In this document: piece after piece, positions 32,738 to 45,600 of the stretch
Layout: each line of letters opens with the position of its first letter
Numbering within the stretch: position 1 is the stretch's first letter
From: Taudactylus pleione
Taxonomy: Eukaryota; Chordata; Amphibia; Anura; Myobatrachidae
Direction: 5' to 3'
DNA length: 64,000 bases
NCBI GenBank assembly: GCA_031769625.1
Contig: JAUIMM010002308.1
Location: 124,001-188,000 of the forward strand
Notes under the pieces: model-generated
Databases searched by the model: none
The model's input: the letters and a program-made list of their open reading frames with translations, nothing else
What the model was told of the DNA's origin: nothing
Position numbers and translations under genes: made by a program

Positions 32738-32828
32738 CCTCCCTGGGGAGGGACACTCCAGACAGTCCCTGGCTGCAAATCACTTCCAGAGGCCTAAGAG
32801 CTGAATCACAGGCGACCTCTAGGGGCGA
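32738..32828 (-). promoter_or_regulatory. LINE copy 2: short 5' UTR
   Basis: 91 nt, with no difference from copy 1 noticed. It includes the gacctc...gaggtc inverted repeat across the satellite junction (32,814-32,832). No recognisable promoter motif; the regulatory role is assumed from LINE biology. Confidence 0.4.
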
Positions 32829-33189
32829 GGTCTTCAACACATCCAGTGAAATTTTGAGCTGTCTGTGTTTGCTACAAGAGGAGATAACACAAAGTATGTG
32901 CTTTTGTGTTTCCATTGCTTTCAATGCATTTTGGCCTAAAACGTGCATTTGCTGTTTTCTCTTAAACGCAAAATGGGAGAAAAACCATTTCACATCACAT
33001 TTGTGGGTCTTGGTCTTCAACACATCCAGTGAAATTTTGAGCTGTCTGTGTTTGCTACAAGAGGAGATATCACAAAGTATGCGCTTTTGTTATTTCCATT
33101 GCTTTCAATGCATTTTGGCCTAAAACTTGCATTTGCTGTTTTCTCTTAAACGCAACATGGGAGAAAAACCATTTCACATCACATTTGTG

Positions 33190-34293
33190 GGTCTTGGTCT
33201 TCAACACATCCAGTGAAAGTTTGAGCTGTCTGTGTTTGCTACAAGAGGAGATATCACAAAGTATGCGCTTTTGTTGTTTTCATTGCTTTCAATGCATTTT
33301 GGCCTAAAACAAGCATTTGCTGTTTTCTCTTAAACGCAACATGGGAGAAAAACCATTTCACATCACATTTGTGGGTCTTGCTCTTCAACACATCCAGTGA
33401 AATTTTGAGCTGTCTGTGTTTGTTACAAGAGGAGTTATCACAAAGTATGCGCTTTTGTTATTTCCATTGCTTTCAATGCATTTTGGCCTAAAACTTGCAT
33501 TTGCTGTTTTCTCTTAAACGCAGCATGGGAGAAAAACCATTTCACATCACATTTGTGGGTCTTGGTCTTCAACACATCCAGTGAAATTTTGAGCTGTCTG
33601 TGTTTGCTACAAGAGGAGATATCACAAAGTATGCGCTTTTGTTATTTCCATTGCTTTCAATGCATTTTGGCCTAAAACTTGCATTTGCTGTTTTCTCTTA
33701 AACGCAACATGGGAGAAAAACCATTTCACATCACATTTGTGGGTCTTGGTCTTCAACACATCCAGTGAAATTTTGAGCTGTCTGTGTTTGCTACAAGAGG
33801 AGATATCACAAAGTATGCGCTTTTGTTGTTTTCATTGCTTTCAATGCATTTTGGCATAAAACAAGCATTTGCTGTTTTCTCTTAAACGCAACATGGGAGA
33901 AAAACCATTTCACATCACATTGGTGGGTCTTGGTCTTCAACACATCCAGTGAAATTTTGAGCTGTCTGTGTTTGCTACAAGAGGAGATATCACAAAGTAT
34001 GCGCTTTTGTTATTTCCATTGCTTTCAATGCATTTTGGCCTAAAACTTGCATTTGCTGTTTTCTCTTAAACGCAACATGGGAGAAAAATCATTTCACATC
34101 ACATTTGTGGGTCTTGGTCTTCAACACATCCAGTGAAATTTTGAGCTGTCTGTGTTTGCTACAAGAGGAGATATCACAAAGTTTGAACTTTTGTTATTTC
34201 CATTGCTTTCAATGCATTTTGGCATAAAACAAGCATTTGCTGTTTTCTCTTAAACGCAACATGGGAGAAAAACCATTTCACATCACATTTGTG
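33190..34293. repeat. Family B 6-monomer block, copy 1 of a tandem pair
   Basis: 1,104 bp repeated immediately downstream. Markers: cagtgaaagtttgag (33,211 and 34,315), gtcttgctcttc with ttgttacaag (~33,375 and ~34,479), cattggtgggtc (~33,918 and ~35,022), and aatcatttcac then tttgaac (~34,087 and ~35,191). The block also contains the cattggtggg to aatcattt order seen beside LINE copy 1, so it is related to the 11-monomer unit. Confidence 0.83.
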
Positions 34294-35397
34294 GGTCTTG
34301 GTCTTCAACACATCCAGTGAAAGTTTGAGCTGTCTGTGTTTGCTACAAGAGGAGATATCACAAAGTATGCGCTTTTGTTGTTTTCATTGCTTTCAATGCA
34401 TTTTGGCCTAAAACAAGCATTTGCTGTTTTCTCTTAAACGCAACATGGGAGAAAAACCATTTCACATCACATTTGTGGGTCTTGCTCTTCAACACATCCA
34501 GTGAAATTTTGAGCTGTCTGTGTTTGTTACAAGAGGAGATATCACAAAGTATGCGCTTTTGTTATTTCCATTGCTTTCAATGCATTTTGGCCTAAAACTT
34601 GCATTTGCTGTTTTCTCTTAAACGCAGCATGGGAGAAAAACCATTTCACATCACATTTGTGGGTCTTGGTCTTCAACACATCCAGTGAAATTTTGAGCTG
34701 TCTGTGTTTGCTACAAGAGGAGATATCACAAAGTATGCGCTTTTGTTATTTCCATTGCTTTCAATGCATTTTGGCCTAAAACTTGCATTTGCTGTTTTCT
34801 CTTAAACGCAACATGGGAGAAAAACCATTTCACATCACATTTGTGGGTCTTGGTCTTCAACACATCCAGTGAAATTTTGAGCTGTCTGTGTTTGCTACAA
34901 GAGGAGATATCACAAAGTATGCGCTTTTGTTGTTTTCATTGCTTTCAATGCATTTTGGCATAAAACAAGCATTTGCTGTTTTCTCTTAAACGCAACATGG
35001 GAGAAAAACCATTTCACATCACATTGGTGGGTCTTGGTCTTCAACACATCCAGTGAAATTTTGAGCTGTCTGTGTTTGCTACAAGAGGAGATATCACAAA
35101 GTATGCGCTTTTGTTATTTCCATTGCTTTCAATGCATTTTGGCCTAAAACTTGCATTTGCTGTTTTCTCTTAAACGCAACATGGGAGAAAAATCATTTCA
35201 CATCACATTTGTGGGTCTTGGTCTTCAACACATCCAGTGAAATTTTGAGCTGTCTGTGTTTGCTACAAGAGGAGATATCACAAAGTTTGAACTTTTGTTA
35301 TTTCCATTGCTTTCAATGCATTTTGGCATAAAACAAGCATTTGCTGTTTTCTCTTAAACGCAACATGGGAGAAAAACCATTTCACATCACATTTGTG
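34294..35397. repeat. Family B 6-monomer block, copy 2 of a tandem pair
   Basis: Second copy at a constant offset of 1,104 bp, nearly identical. One visible difference is gagttatcac in copy 1 against gagatatcac here (~33,434 and ~34,538). Confidence 0.82.
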
Positions 35398-36650
35398 GGT
35401 CTTGGTCTTCAACACATCCAGTGAAATTTTGAGCTCTCTGTGTTTGCTACAAGAGGAGATATCAAAAAGTATGCGCTTTTGTTATTTCCATTGCTTTCAA
35501 TGCATTTTGGCCTAAAACTTGCATTTGCTGTTTTCTCTTAAACGCAACATGGGAGAAAAACCATTTCACATCACATTTGTGGGTCTTGGTCTTCAACACA
35601 TCTAGTGAAATTTTGAGCTGTCTGTGTTTGCTACAAGAGGAGATATCACAAAGTTTGAACTTTTGTTATTTCCATTGCTTTCAATGCATTTTGGCCTAAA
35701 ACTTGCATTTGCTGTTTTCTCTTAAACGCAACATGGGAGAAAAACCATTTCACATCACATTTGTGGGTCTTGGTCTTCAACACATCCAGTGAAATTTTGA
35801 GCTGTCTGTGTTTGCTACAAGAGGAGATATCACAAAGTATGCGCTTTTGTTGTTTTCATTGCTTTCAATGCATTTTGGCCTAAAAGAAGCATTTGCTGTT
35901 TTCTCTTAAACGCAACATGGGAGAAAAACCATTTCACATCACATTTGTGGGTCTTGGTCTTCAACACATCCAGTGACATTTTGAGCTGTCTGTGTTTGCT
36001 ACAAGAGGAGATATCACAAAGTATGCGCTTTTGTTATTTCCATTGCTTTCAATGCATTTTGGCCTAAAACTTGCATTTGCTGTTTTCTCTTAAACGCAGC
36101 ATGGGAGAAAAACCATTTCACATCACATTTGTGGGTTTTGGTCTTCAACACATCCAGTGAAATTTTGAGCTGTCTGTGTTTGCTACAAGAGGAGATATCA
36201 CAAAGTATGCGCTTTTGTTATTTCCTTTGCTTTCAATGCATTTTGGCCTAAAACTTGCATTTGCTGTTTTCTCTTAAACGCAACATGGGAGCAAAACCAT
36301 TTCACATCACATTTGTGGGTCTTGGTCTTCAACACATCCAGTGAAATTTTGAGCTGTCTGTGTTTGCTACAAGAGGAGATATCACAAAGTATGCGCTTTT
36401 GTAGTTTTCATTGCTTTCAGTGCATTTTGGCATAAAACAAGCATTTGCTGTTTTCTCTTAAACGCAACATGGGAGAAAAACCATTTCACATCACATTTGT
36501 GGGTCTTGGTCTTCAACACATCCAGTGAAATTTTGAGCTGTCTGTGTTTGCTACAAGAGGAGATATCACAAAGTATGCGCTTTTGTTATTTCCATTGCTT
36601 TCAATGCATTTTGGCCTAAAACTTGCATTTGCTGTTTTCTCTTAAACGCA
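35398..36650. repeat. Partial third copy of the family B 11-monomer unit
   Basis: Follows 24,204-25,450 at offset 11,194: atcaaaaagtatgc (24,267 and 35,461), catctagtg (~24,405 and ~35,600) and gtagttttcattg (~25,207 and ~36,401). After subtracting the 7,150-bp LINE the spacing is 4,044 bp, i.e. 22 monomers or two 11-monomer units, so the register is kept across LINE copy 2. Confidence 0.75.
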
Positions 36651-39600
36651 ACATGGGAGAAAAACCATTTCACATCACATTTGTGGGTCTTGGTCTTCAA
36701 CACATCCAGTGAAATTTTGAGCTGTCTGTGTTTGCTACAAGAGGAGATATCACAAAGTATGCGCTTTTGTTCTTTCCATTGCTTTCAATGCATTTTGGCC
36801 TAAAACGTGCATTTGCTGTTTTCTCTTAAATGCAACATGGGAGAAAAACCATTTCACATCACATTTGTGGGTCTTGGTCTTCAACACATCCAGTGAAATT
36901 TTGAGCTGTCTGTGTTTGCTACAAGAGGAGATATCACAAAGTATGCGCTTTTGTTGTTTTCATTGCTTTCAATGCATTTTGGCCTAAAACGTGCATTTGC
37001 TGTTTTCTCTTAAACGCAACATGGGAGAAAAACCATTTCACATCACATTTGTGGGTCTTGGTCTTCAACACATCCAGTGAAATTTTGAGCTGTCTGTGTT
37101 TGCTACAAGAGGAGATATCACAAAGTATGCGCTTTTGTTATTTCCATTGCTTTCAATGCATTTTGGCCTAAAACTTGCATTTGCTGTTTTCTCTTAAACG
37201 CAGCATGGGAGAAAAACCATTTCACATCACATTTGTGGGTTTTGGTCTTCAACACATCCAGTGAAATTTTGAGCTGTCTGTGTTTGCTACAAGAGGAGAT
37301 AACACAAAGTATGCGCTTTTGTTATTTCCATTGCTTTCAATGCATTTTGGCCTAAAACTTGCATTTGCTGTTTTCTCTTAAACGCAGCATGGGAGAAAAA
37401 CCATTTCACATCACATTTGTGGGTTTTGGTCTTCAACACATCCAGTGAAATTTTGAGCTGTCTGTGTTTGCTACAAGAGGAGATAACACAAAGTATGTGC
37501 TTTTGTGTTTCCATTGCTTTCAATGCATTTTGGCCTAAAACGTGCATTTGCTGTTTTCTCTTAAACGCAACATGGGAGAAAAACCATTTCACATCACATT
37601 TGTGGGTCTTGGTCTTCAACACATCCAGTGAAATTTTGAGCTGTCTGTGTTTGCTACAAGAGGAGATATCACAAAGTATGCGCTTTTGTTATTTCCATTG
37701 CTTTCAATGCATTTTGGCCTAAAACTTGCATTTGCTGTTTTCTCTTAAACGCAGCATGGGAGAAAAACCATTTCACATCACATTTGTGGGTTTTGGTCTT
37801 CAACACATCCAGTGAAATTTTGAGCTGTCTGTGTTTGCTACAAGAGGAGATAACACAAAGTATGCGCTTTTGTTATTTCCATTGCTTTCAATGCATTTTG
37901 GCCTAAAACTTGCATTTGCTGTTTTCTCTTAAACGCAGCATGGGAGAAAAACCATTTCACATCACATTTGTGGGTTTTGGTCTTCAACACATCCAGTGAA
38001 ATTTTGAGCTGTCTGTGTTTGCTACAAGAGGAGATATCACAAAGTATGCGCTTTTGTTGTTTTCATTGCTTTCAATGCATTTTGGCCTAAAACGTGCATT
38101 TGCTGTTTTCTCTTAAACGCAACATGGGAGAAAAACCATTTCACATCACATTTGTGGGTCTTGGTCTTCAACACATCCAGTGAAATTTTGAGCTGTCTGT
38201 GTTTGCTACAAGAGGAGATATCACAAAGTATGCGCTTTTGTTATTTCCATTGCTTTCAATGCATTTTGGCCTAAAACTTGCATTTGCTGTTTTCTCTTAA
38301 ACGCAGCATGGGAGTAAAACCATTTCACATCACATTTGTGGGTTTTGGTCTTCAACACATCCAGTGAAATTTTGAGCTGTCTGTGTTTGCTACAAGAGGA
38401 GATAACACAAAGTATGCGCTTTTGTTATTTCCATTGCTTTCAATGCATTTTGGCCTAAAACTTGCATTTGCTGTTTTCTCTTAAACGCAACATGGGAGAA
38501 AAACCATTTTACATCGCATTTGTGGGGCTTGGTCTTCAACACATCCAGTGAAATTTTGAGCTGTCTGTGTTTGCTACAAGAGGAGATAACACAAAGTATG
38601 CGCTTTTGTTGTTTCCATTGCTTTCAATGCATTTTGGCCTAAAACGTGCATTTGCTGTTTTCTCTTAAACGCAACATGGGAGAAAAACCATTTCACATCA
38701 CATTTGTGGGTCTTGGTCTTCAACACATCCAGTGAAATTTTGAGCTGTCTGTGTTTGCTACAAGAGGAGATATCACAAAGTATGCGCTTTTGTTATTTCC
38801 ATTGCTTTCAATGCATTTTGGCCTAAAACTTGCATTTGCTGTTTTCTCTTAAAAGCAGCATGGGAGAAAAACCATTTCACATCACATTTGTGGGTTTTGG
38901 TCTTCAACACATCCAGTGAAATTTTGAGCTGTCTGTGTTTGCTACAAGAGGAGATATCACAAAGTATGCGCTTTTGTTATTTCCATTGCTTTCAATGCAT
39001 TTTGGCATATAACTTGCATTTGCTGTTTTCTCTTAAACGCAACATGGGAGAAAAACGATTTCACATCACATTTGTGGGTTTTGGTCTTCAACACATCCAG
39101 TGAAATTTTGAGCTGTCTGTGTTTGCTACAAGAGGAGATAACACAAAGTATGCGCTTTTGTGTTTCCATTGCTTTCAATGCATTTTGGCCTAAAACGTGC
39201 ATTTGCTGTTTTCTCTTAAACGCAACATGGGAGAAAAACCATTTCACATCACATTTGTGGGTCTTGGTCTTCAACACATCCAGTGAAATTTTGAGCTGTC
39301 TGTGTTTGCTACAAGAGGAGATATCACAAAGTATGCGCTTTTGTTATTTCCATTGCTTTCAATGCATTTTGGCCTAAAACTTGCATTTGCTGTTTTCTCT
39401 TAAACGCAACATGGGAGAAAAACCATTTCACATCACATTTGTGGGTCTTGGTCTTCAACACATCCAGTGAAATTTTGAGCTGTCTGTGTTTGCTACAAGA
39501 GGAGATATCACAAAGTTTGAACTTTTGTTATTTCCATTGCTTTCAATGCATTTTGGCCTAAAACTTGCATTTGCTGTTTTCTCTTAAACGCAACATGGGA

Positions 39601-42600
39601 GAAAAACCATTTCACATCACATTTGTGGGTCTTGGTCTTCAACACATCCAGTGAAATTTTGAGCTGTCTGTGTTTGCTACAAGAGGAGATATCACAAAGT
39701 ATGCGCTTTTGTTATTTCCATTGCTTTCAATGCATTTTGGCCTAAAACTTGCATTTGCTGTTTTCTCTTAAACGCAGCATGGGAGAAAAACCATTTCACA
39801 TCACATTTGTGGGTTTTGGTCTTCAACACATCCAGTGAAATTTTGAGCTGTCTGTGTTTGCTACAAGAGGAGATATCACAAAGTATGCGCTTTTGTTATT
39901 TCCATTGCTTTCAATGCATTTTGGCCTAAAACTTGCATTTGCTGTTTTCTATTAAACGCAACATGGGAGAAAAACCATTTCACATCGCATTTGTGGGGCT
40001 TGGTCTTCAACACATCCAGTGAAATTGTGAGCTGTCTGTGTTTGCTACAAGAGGAGATAACACAAAGTATGCGCTTTTGTTGTTTCCATTGCTTTCAATG
40101 CATTTTGGCCTAAAACGTGCATTTGCTGTTTTCTCTTAAACGCAACATGGGAGAAAAACCATTTCACATCACATTTGTGGGTCTTGGTTTTCAACACATC
40201 CAGTGAAATTTTGAGCTGTCTGTGTTTGCTACAAGAGGAGATAACACAAAGTATGCGCTTTTGTTATTTCCATTGATTTCAATGCATTTTGGCCTAAAAC
40301 GTGCATTTGCTGTTTTCTCTTAAACGCAACATGGGAGAAAAACCATTTCACATCACATTTGTGGGTTTTGGTCTTCAACACATCCAGTGAAATTTTGAGC
40401 TGTCTGTGTTTGCTACAAGAGGAGATATCACAAAGTATGCGCTTTTGTTGTTTTCATTGCTTTCAATGCATTTTGGCATAAAACAAGCATTTGCTGTTTT
40501 CTCTTAAACGCAACATGGGAGAAAAACCATTTCACATCACATTTGTGGGTCTTGGTCTTCAACACATCCAGTGAAATTTTGAGCTGTCTGTGTTTGCTAC
40601 AAGAGGAGATATCACAAAGTATGCGCTTTTGTTGTTTTCATTGCTTTCAATGCATTTTGGCATAAAACAAGCATTTGCTGTTTTCTCTTAAACGCAACAT
40701 GGGAGAAAAACCATTTCACATCACATTTGTGGGTCTTGGTCTTCAACACATCCAGTGAAATTTTGAGCTGTCTGTGTTTGCTACAAGAGGAGATATCACA
40801 AAGTTTGAACTTTTGTTATTTCCATTGCTTTCAATGCATTTTGGCCTAAAACTTGCATTTGCTGTTTTCTCTTAAACGCAACATGGGAGAAAAACCATTT
40901 CACATCACATTTGTGGGTCTTGGTCTTCAACACATCCAGTGAAATTTTGAGCTGTCTGTGTTTGCTACAAGAGGAGATATCACAAAGTATGCGCTTTTGT
41001 TATTTCCATTGCTTTCAATGCATTTTGGCCTAAAACTTGCATTTGTTGTTTTCTCTTAAAAGCAGCATGGGAGAAAAACCATTTCACATCACATTTGTGG
41101 GTTTTGGTCTTCAACACATCCAGTGAAATTTTGAGATGTCTGTGTTTGCTACAAGAGGAGATATAACAAAGTATGCGCTTTTGTTATTTCCATTGCTTTC
41201 AATGCATTTTGGCATATAACTTGCATTTGCTGTTTTCTCTTAAACGCAACATGGGAGAAAAACGATTTCACATCACATTTGTGGGTTTTGGTCTTCAACA
41301 CATCCAGTGAAATTTTGAGCTGTCTGTGTTTGCTACAAGAGGAGATATCACAAAGTATGCGCTTTTGTTATTTCCATTGCTTTCAATGCATTTTGGCCTA
41401 AAACTTGCATTTGCTGTTTTCTCTTAAACGCAACATGGGAGAAAAACCATTTCACATCACATTTGTGGGTTTTGGTCTTCAACACATCCAGTGAAATTTT
41501 GAGCTGTCTGTGTTTGCTACAAGAGGAGATATCACAAAGTATGCGCTTTTGTTATTTCCATTGCTTTCAATGCATTTTGGCCTAAAACTTGCATTTGCTG
41601 TTTTCTCTTAAACGCAACATGGGAGAAAAACCATTTCACATCGCATTTGTGGGGCTTGGTCTTCAACACATCCAGTGAAATTTTGAGCTGTCTGTGTTTG
41701 CTACAAGAGGAGATAACACAAAGTATGCGCTTTTGTTATTTCCATTGCTTTCAATGCATTTTGGCCTAAAACGTGCATTTGCTGTTTTCTCTTAAACGCA
41801 ACATGGGAGAAAAACCATTTCACATCACATTTGTGGGTCTTGGTCTTCAACACATCCAGTGAAATTTTGAGCTGTCTGTGTTTGCTACAAGAGGAGATAA
41901 CACAAAGTATGCGCTTTTGTTATTTCCATTGCTTTCAATGCATTTTGGCCTAAAACGTGCATTTGCTGTTTTCTCTTTAACGCAACATGGGAGAAAAACC
42001 ATTTCACATCACATTTGTGGGTTTTGGTCTTCAACACATCCAGTGAAATTTTGAGCTGTCTGTGTTTGCTACAAGAGGAGATATCACAAAGTATGCGCTT
42101 TTGTTGTTTTCATTGCTTTCAATGCATTTTGGCATAAAACAAGCATTTGCTGTTTTCTCTTAAACGCAACATGGGAGAAAAACCATTTCACATCACATTT
42201 GTGGGTTTTGGTCTTCAACACATCCAGTGAAATTTTGAGCTGTCTGTGTTTGCTACAAGAGGAGATATCACAAAGTATGCGCTTTTGTTGTTTTCATTGC
42301 TTTCAAAGCATTTTGGCCTAAAACAAGCATTTGCCGTTTTCTCTTAAATGCAACATGGGAGAAAAACCATTTCACATCACATTTGTGGGTCTAGGTCTTC
42401 AACACATCCAGTGAAATTTTGAGCTGTCTGTGTTTGCTACAAGAGGAGATATCACAAAGTATGCGCTTTTGTTATTTCCATTGCTTTCAATGCATTTTGG
42501 TCTAAAACTTGCATTTGCTGTTTTCTCTTAAAAGCAGCATGGGAGAAAAACCATTTCACATCACATTTGTGGGTTTTGGTCTTCAACACATCCAGTGAAA

Positions 42601-45600
42601 TTTTGAGATGTCTGTGTTTGCTACAAGAGGAGATATCACAAAGTATGCGCTTTTGTTATTTCCATTGCTTTCAATGCATTTTGGCAAATAACTTGCATTT
42701 GCTGTTTTCTCTTAAACGCAACATGGGAGAAAAACCATTTCACATCACATTTGTGGGTCTTGGTCTTCAACACATCCAGTGAAATTTTGAGCTGTCTGTG
42801 TTTGCTACAAGAGGAGATATCACAAAGTTTGAACTTTTGTTATTTCCATTGCTTTCAATGCATTTTGGCCTAAAACTTGCATTTGCTGTTTTCTCTTAAA
42901 CGCAACATGGGAGAAAAACCATTTCACATCACATTTGTGGGTCTTGGTCTTCAACACATCCAGTGAAATTTTGAGCTGTCTGTGTTTGCTACAAGAGGAG
43001 ATATCACAAAGTATGCGCTTTTGTTATTTCCATTGCTTTCAATGCATTTTGGCCTAAAACTTGCATTTGCTGTTTTCTCTTAAACACAGCATGGGAGAAA
43101 AACCATTTCACATCACATTTGTGGGTTTTGGTCTTCAACACATCCAGTGAAATTGTGAGCTGTCTGTGTTTGCTACAAGAGGAGATATCACAAAGTATGC
43201 GCTTTTGTTATTTCCATTGCTTTCAATGCATTTTGGCCTAAAACTTGCATTTGCTGTTTTCTCTTAAACGCAACATGGGAGAAAAACCATTTCACATCGC
43301 ATTTGTGGGGCTTGGTCTTCAACACATCCAGTGAAATTTTGAGCTGTCTGTGTTTGCTACAAGAGGAGATAACACAAAGTATGCGCTTTTGTTGTTTCCA
43401 TTGCTTTCAATGCATTTTGGCCTAAAACGTGCATTTGCTGTTTTCTCTTAAACGCAACATGGGAGAAAAACCATTTCACATCACATTTGTGGGTCTTGGT
43501 CTTCAACACATCCAGTGAAATTTTGAGCTGTCTGTGTTTGCTACAAGAGGAGATATCACAAAGTATGCGCTTTTGTTGTTTTCATTGCTTTCAATGCATT
43601 TTGGCATAAAACAAGCATTTGCTGTTTTCTCTTAAACGCAACATGGGAGAAAAACAATTTCACATCACATTTGTGGGTCTTGGTCTTCAACACATCCAGT
43701 GAAATTTTGAGCTGTCTGTGTTTGCTACAAGAGGAGATATCACAAAGTTTGAACTTTTGTTATTTCCATTGCTTTCAATGCATTTTGGCCTAAAACTTGC
43801 ATTTGCTGTTTTCTCTTAAACGCAACATGGGAGAAAAATCATTTCACATCACATTTGTGGGTCTTGGTCTTCAACACATCCAGTGAAATTTTGAGCTGTC
43901 TGTGTTTGCTACAAGAGGAGATATCACAAAGTATGCGCTTTTGTTATTTCCATTGCTTTCAATGCATTTTGGCATATAACTTGCATTTGCTGTTTTCTCT
44001 TAAACGCAACATGGGAGAAAAACGATTTCACATCACATTTGTGGGTTTTGGTCTTCAATACATCCAGTGAAATTTTGAGCTGTCTGTGTTTGCTACAAGA
44101 GGAGATAACACAAAGTATGCGCTTTTGTGTTTCCATTGCTTTCAATGCATTTTGGCCTAAAACGTGCATTTGCTGTTTTCTCTTAAACGCAACATGGGAG
44201 AAAAACCATTTCACATCACATTTGTGGGTCTTGGTCTTCAACACATCCAGTGAAATTTTGAGCTGTCTGTGTTTGCTACAAGAGTAGATATCACAAAGTA
44301 TGCACTTTTGTTATTTCCATTGCTTTCAATGCATTTTGGCCTAAAACTTGCATTTGCTGTTTTCTCTTAAACGCAACATGGGAGAAAAACCATTTCACAT
44401 CACATTTGTGGGTCTTGGTCTTCAACACATCCAGTGAAATTTTGAGCTGTCTGTGTTTGCTACAAGAGGAGATATCACAAAGTTTGAACTTTTGTTCTTT
44501 CCATTGCTTTCAATGCATTTTGGCCTAAAACTTGCATTTGCTGTTTTCTCTTAAACGCAACATGGGAGAAAAACCATTTCACATCGCATTTGTGGGGCTT
44601 GGTCTTCAACACATCCAGTGAAATTTTGAGCTGTCTGTGTTTGCTACAAAAGGAGATAACACAAAGTATGCGCTTTTGTTGTTTCCATTGCTTTCAATGC
44701 ATTTTGGCCTAAAACTTGCATTTGCTGTTTTCTCTTAAACGCAACCTGGGAGAAAAACCATTTCACATCACATTTGTGAGTCTTGGTCTTCAACACATCC
44801 AGTGAAATTTTGAGCTGTCTGTGTTTGCTACAAGAGGAGATAACACAAAGTATGCGCTTTTGTTATTTCCATTGCTTTCAATGCATTTTGGCCTAAAACG
44901 TGCATTTGCTGTTTTCTCTTAAACGCAACATGGGAGAAAAACCATTTCACATCACATTTGTGGGTTTTGGTCTTCAACACATCCAGTGAAATTTTGAGCT
45001 GTCTGTGTTTGCTACAAGAGGAGATATCACAAAGTATGCGCTTTTGTTGTTTTCATTGCTTTCAATGCATTTTGGCATAAAACAAGCATTTGCTGTTTTC
45101 TCTTAAATGCAACATGGGAGAAAAACCATTTCACATCACATTTGTGGGTCTTGGTCTTCAACACATCCAGTGAAATTTTGAGCTGTCTGTGTTTGCTACA
45201 AGAGGAGATATCACAAAGTATGCGCTTTTGTTGTTTTCATTGCTTTCAATGCATTTTGGCATAAAACAAGCATTTGCTGTTTTCTCTTAAACGCAACATG
45301 GGAGAAAAACCATTTCACATCACATTTGTGGGTCTTGGTCTTCAACACATCCAGTGAAATTTTGAGCTGTCTGTGTTTGCTACAAGAGGAGATATCACAA
45401 AGTATGCGCTTTTGTTATTTCCATTGCTTTCAATGCATTTTGGCCTAAAACTTGCATTTGCTGTTTTCTCTTAAACGCAACATGGGAGAAAAACCATTTC
45501 ACATCGCATTTGTGGGGCTTGGTCTTCAACACATCCAGTGAAATTTTGAGCTGTCTGTGTTTGCTACAAGAGGAGATATCACAAAGTATGCGCTTTTGTT

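Larger units (their letters stand above)
25679..32828 (-). mobile_element. Full-length Tx1-like LINE, copy 2, with broken ORF2
   Basis: 7,150 bp, the same structure and ends as copy 1 and collinear with it without internal indels, except for two extra bases in the terminal A run (8 against 6) and one site that may be two substitutions or a paired 1-bp indel. By eye I count about 14 substitutions over the whole length (~0.2%). It is joined to satellite after gtgggt and before ggtcttcaac exactly as copy 1, but the flanking monomer subtypes differ (left ggcataaaacaagc with cattaagg; right gagataacac with cttttgtgtttcc). ORF1 is open. ORF2 has two nonsense codons, so this copy is probably non-autonomous. 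Confidence 0.93.

Noticed and set aside
14856..32828. The two LINEs as a simple tandem duplication of one element plus flank
   Set aside because: Not accepted as the first choice because the monomers on both sides differ in subtype between the two copies. It is still possible if recombination later exchanged the flanks.
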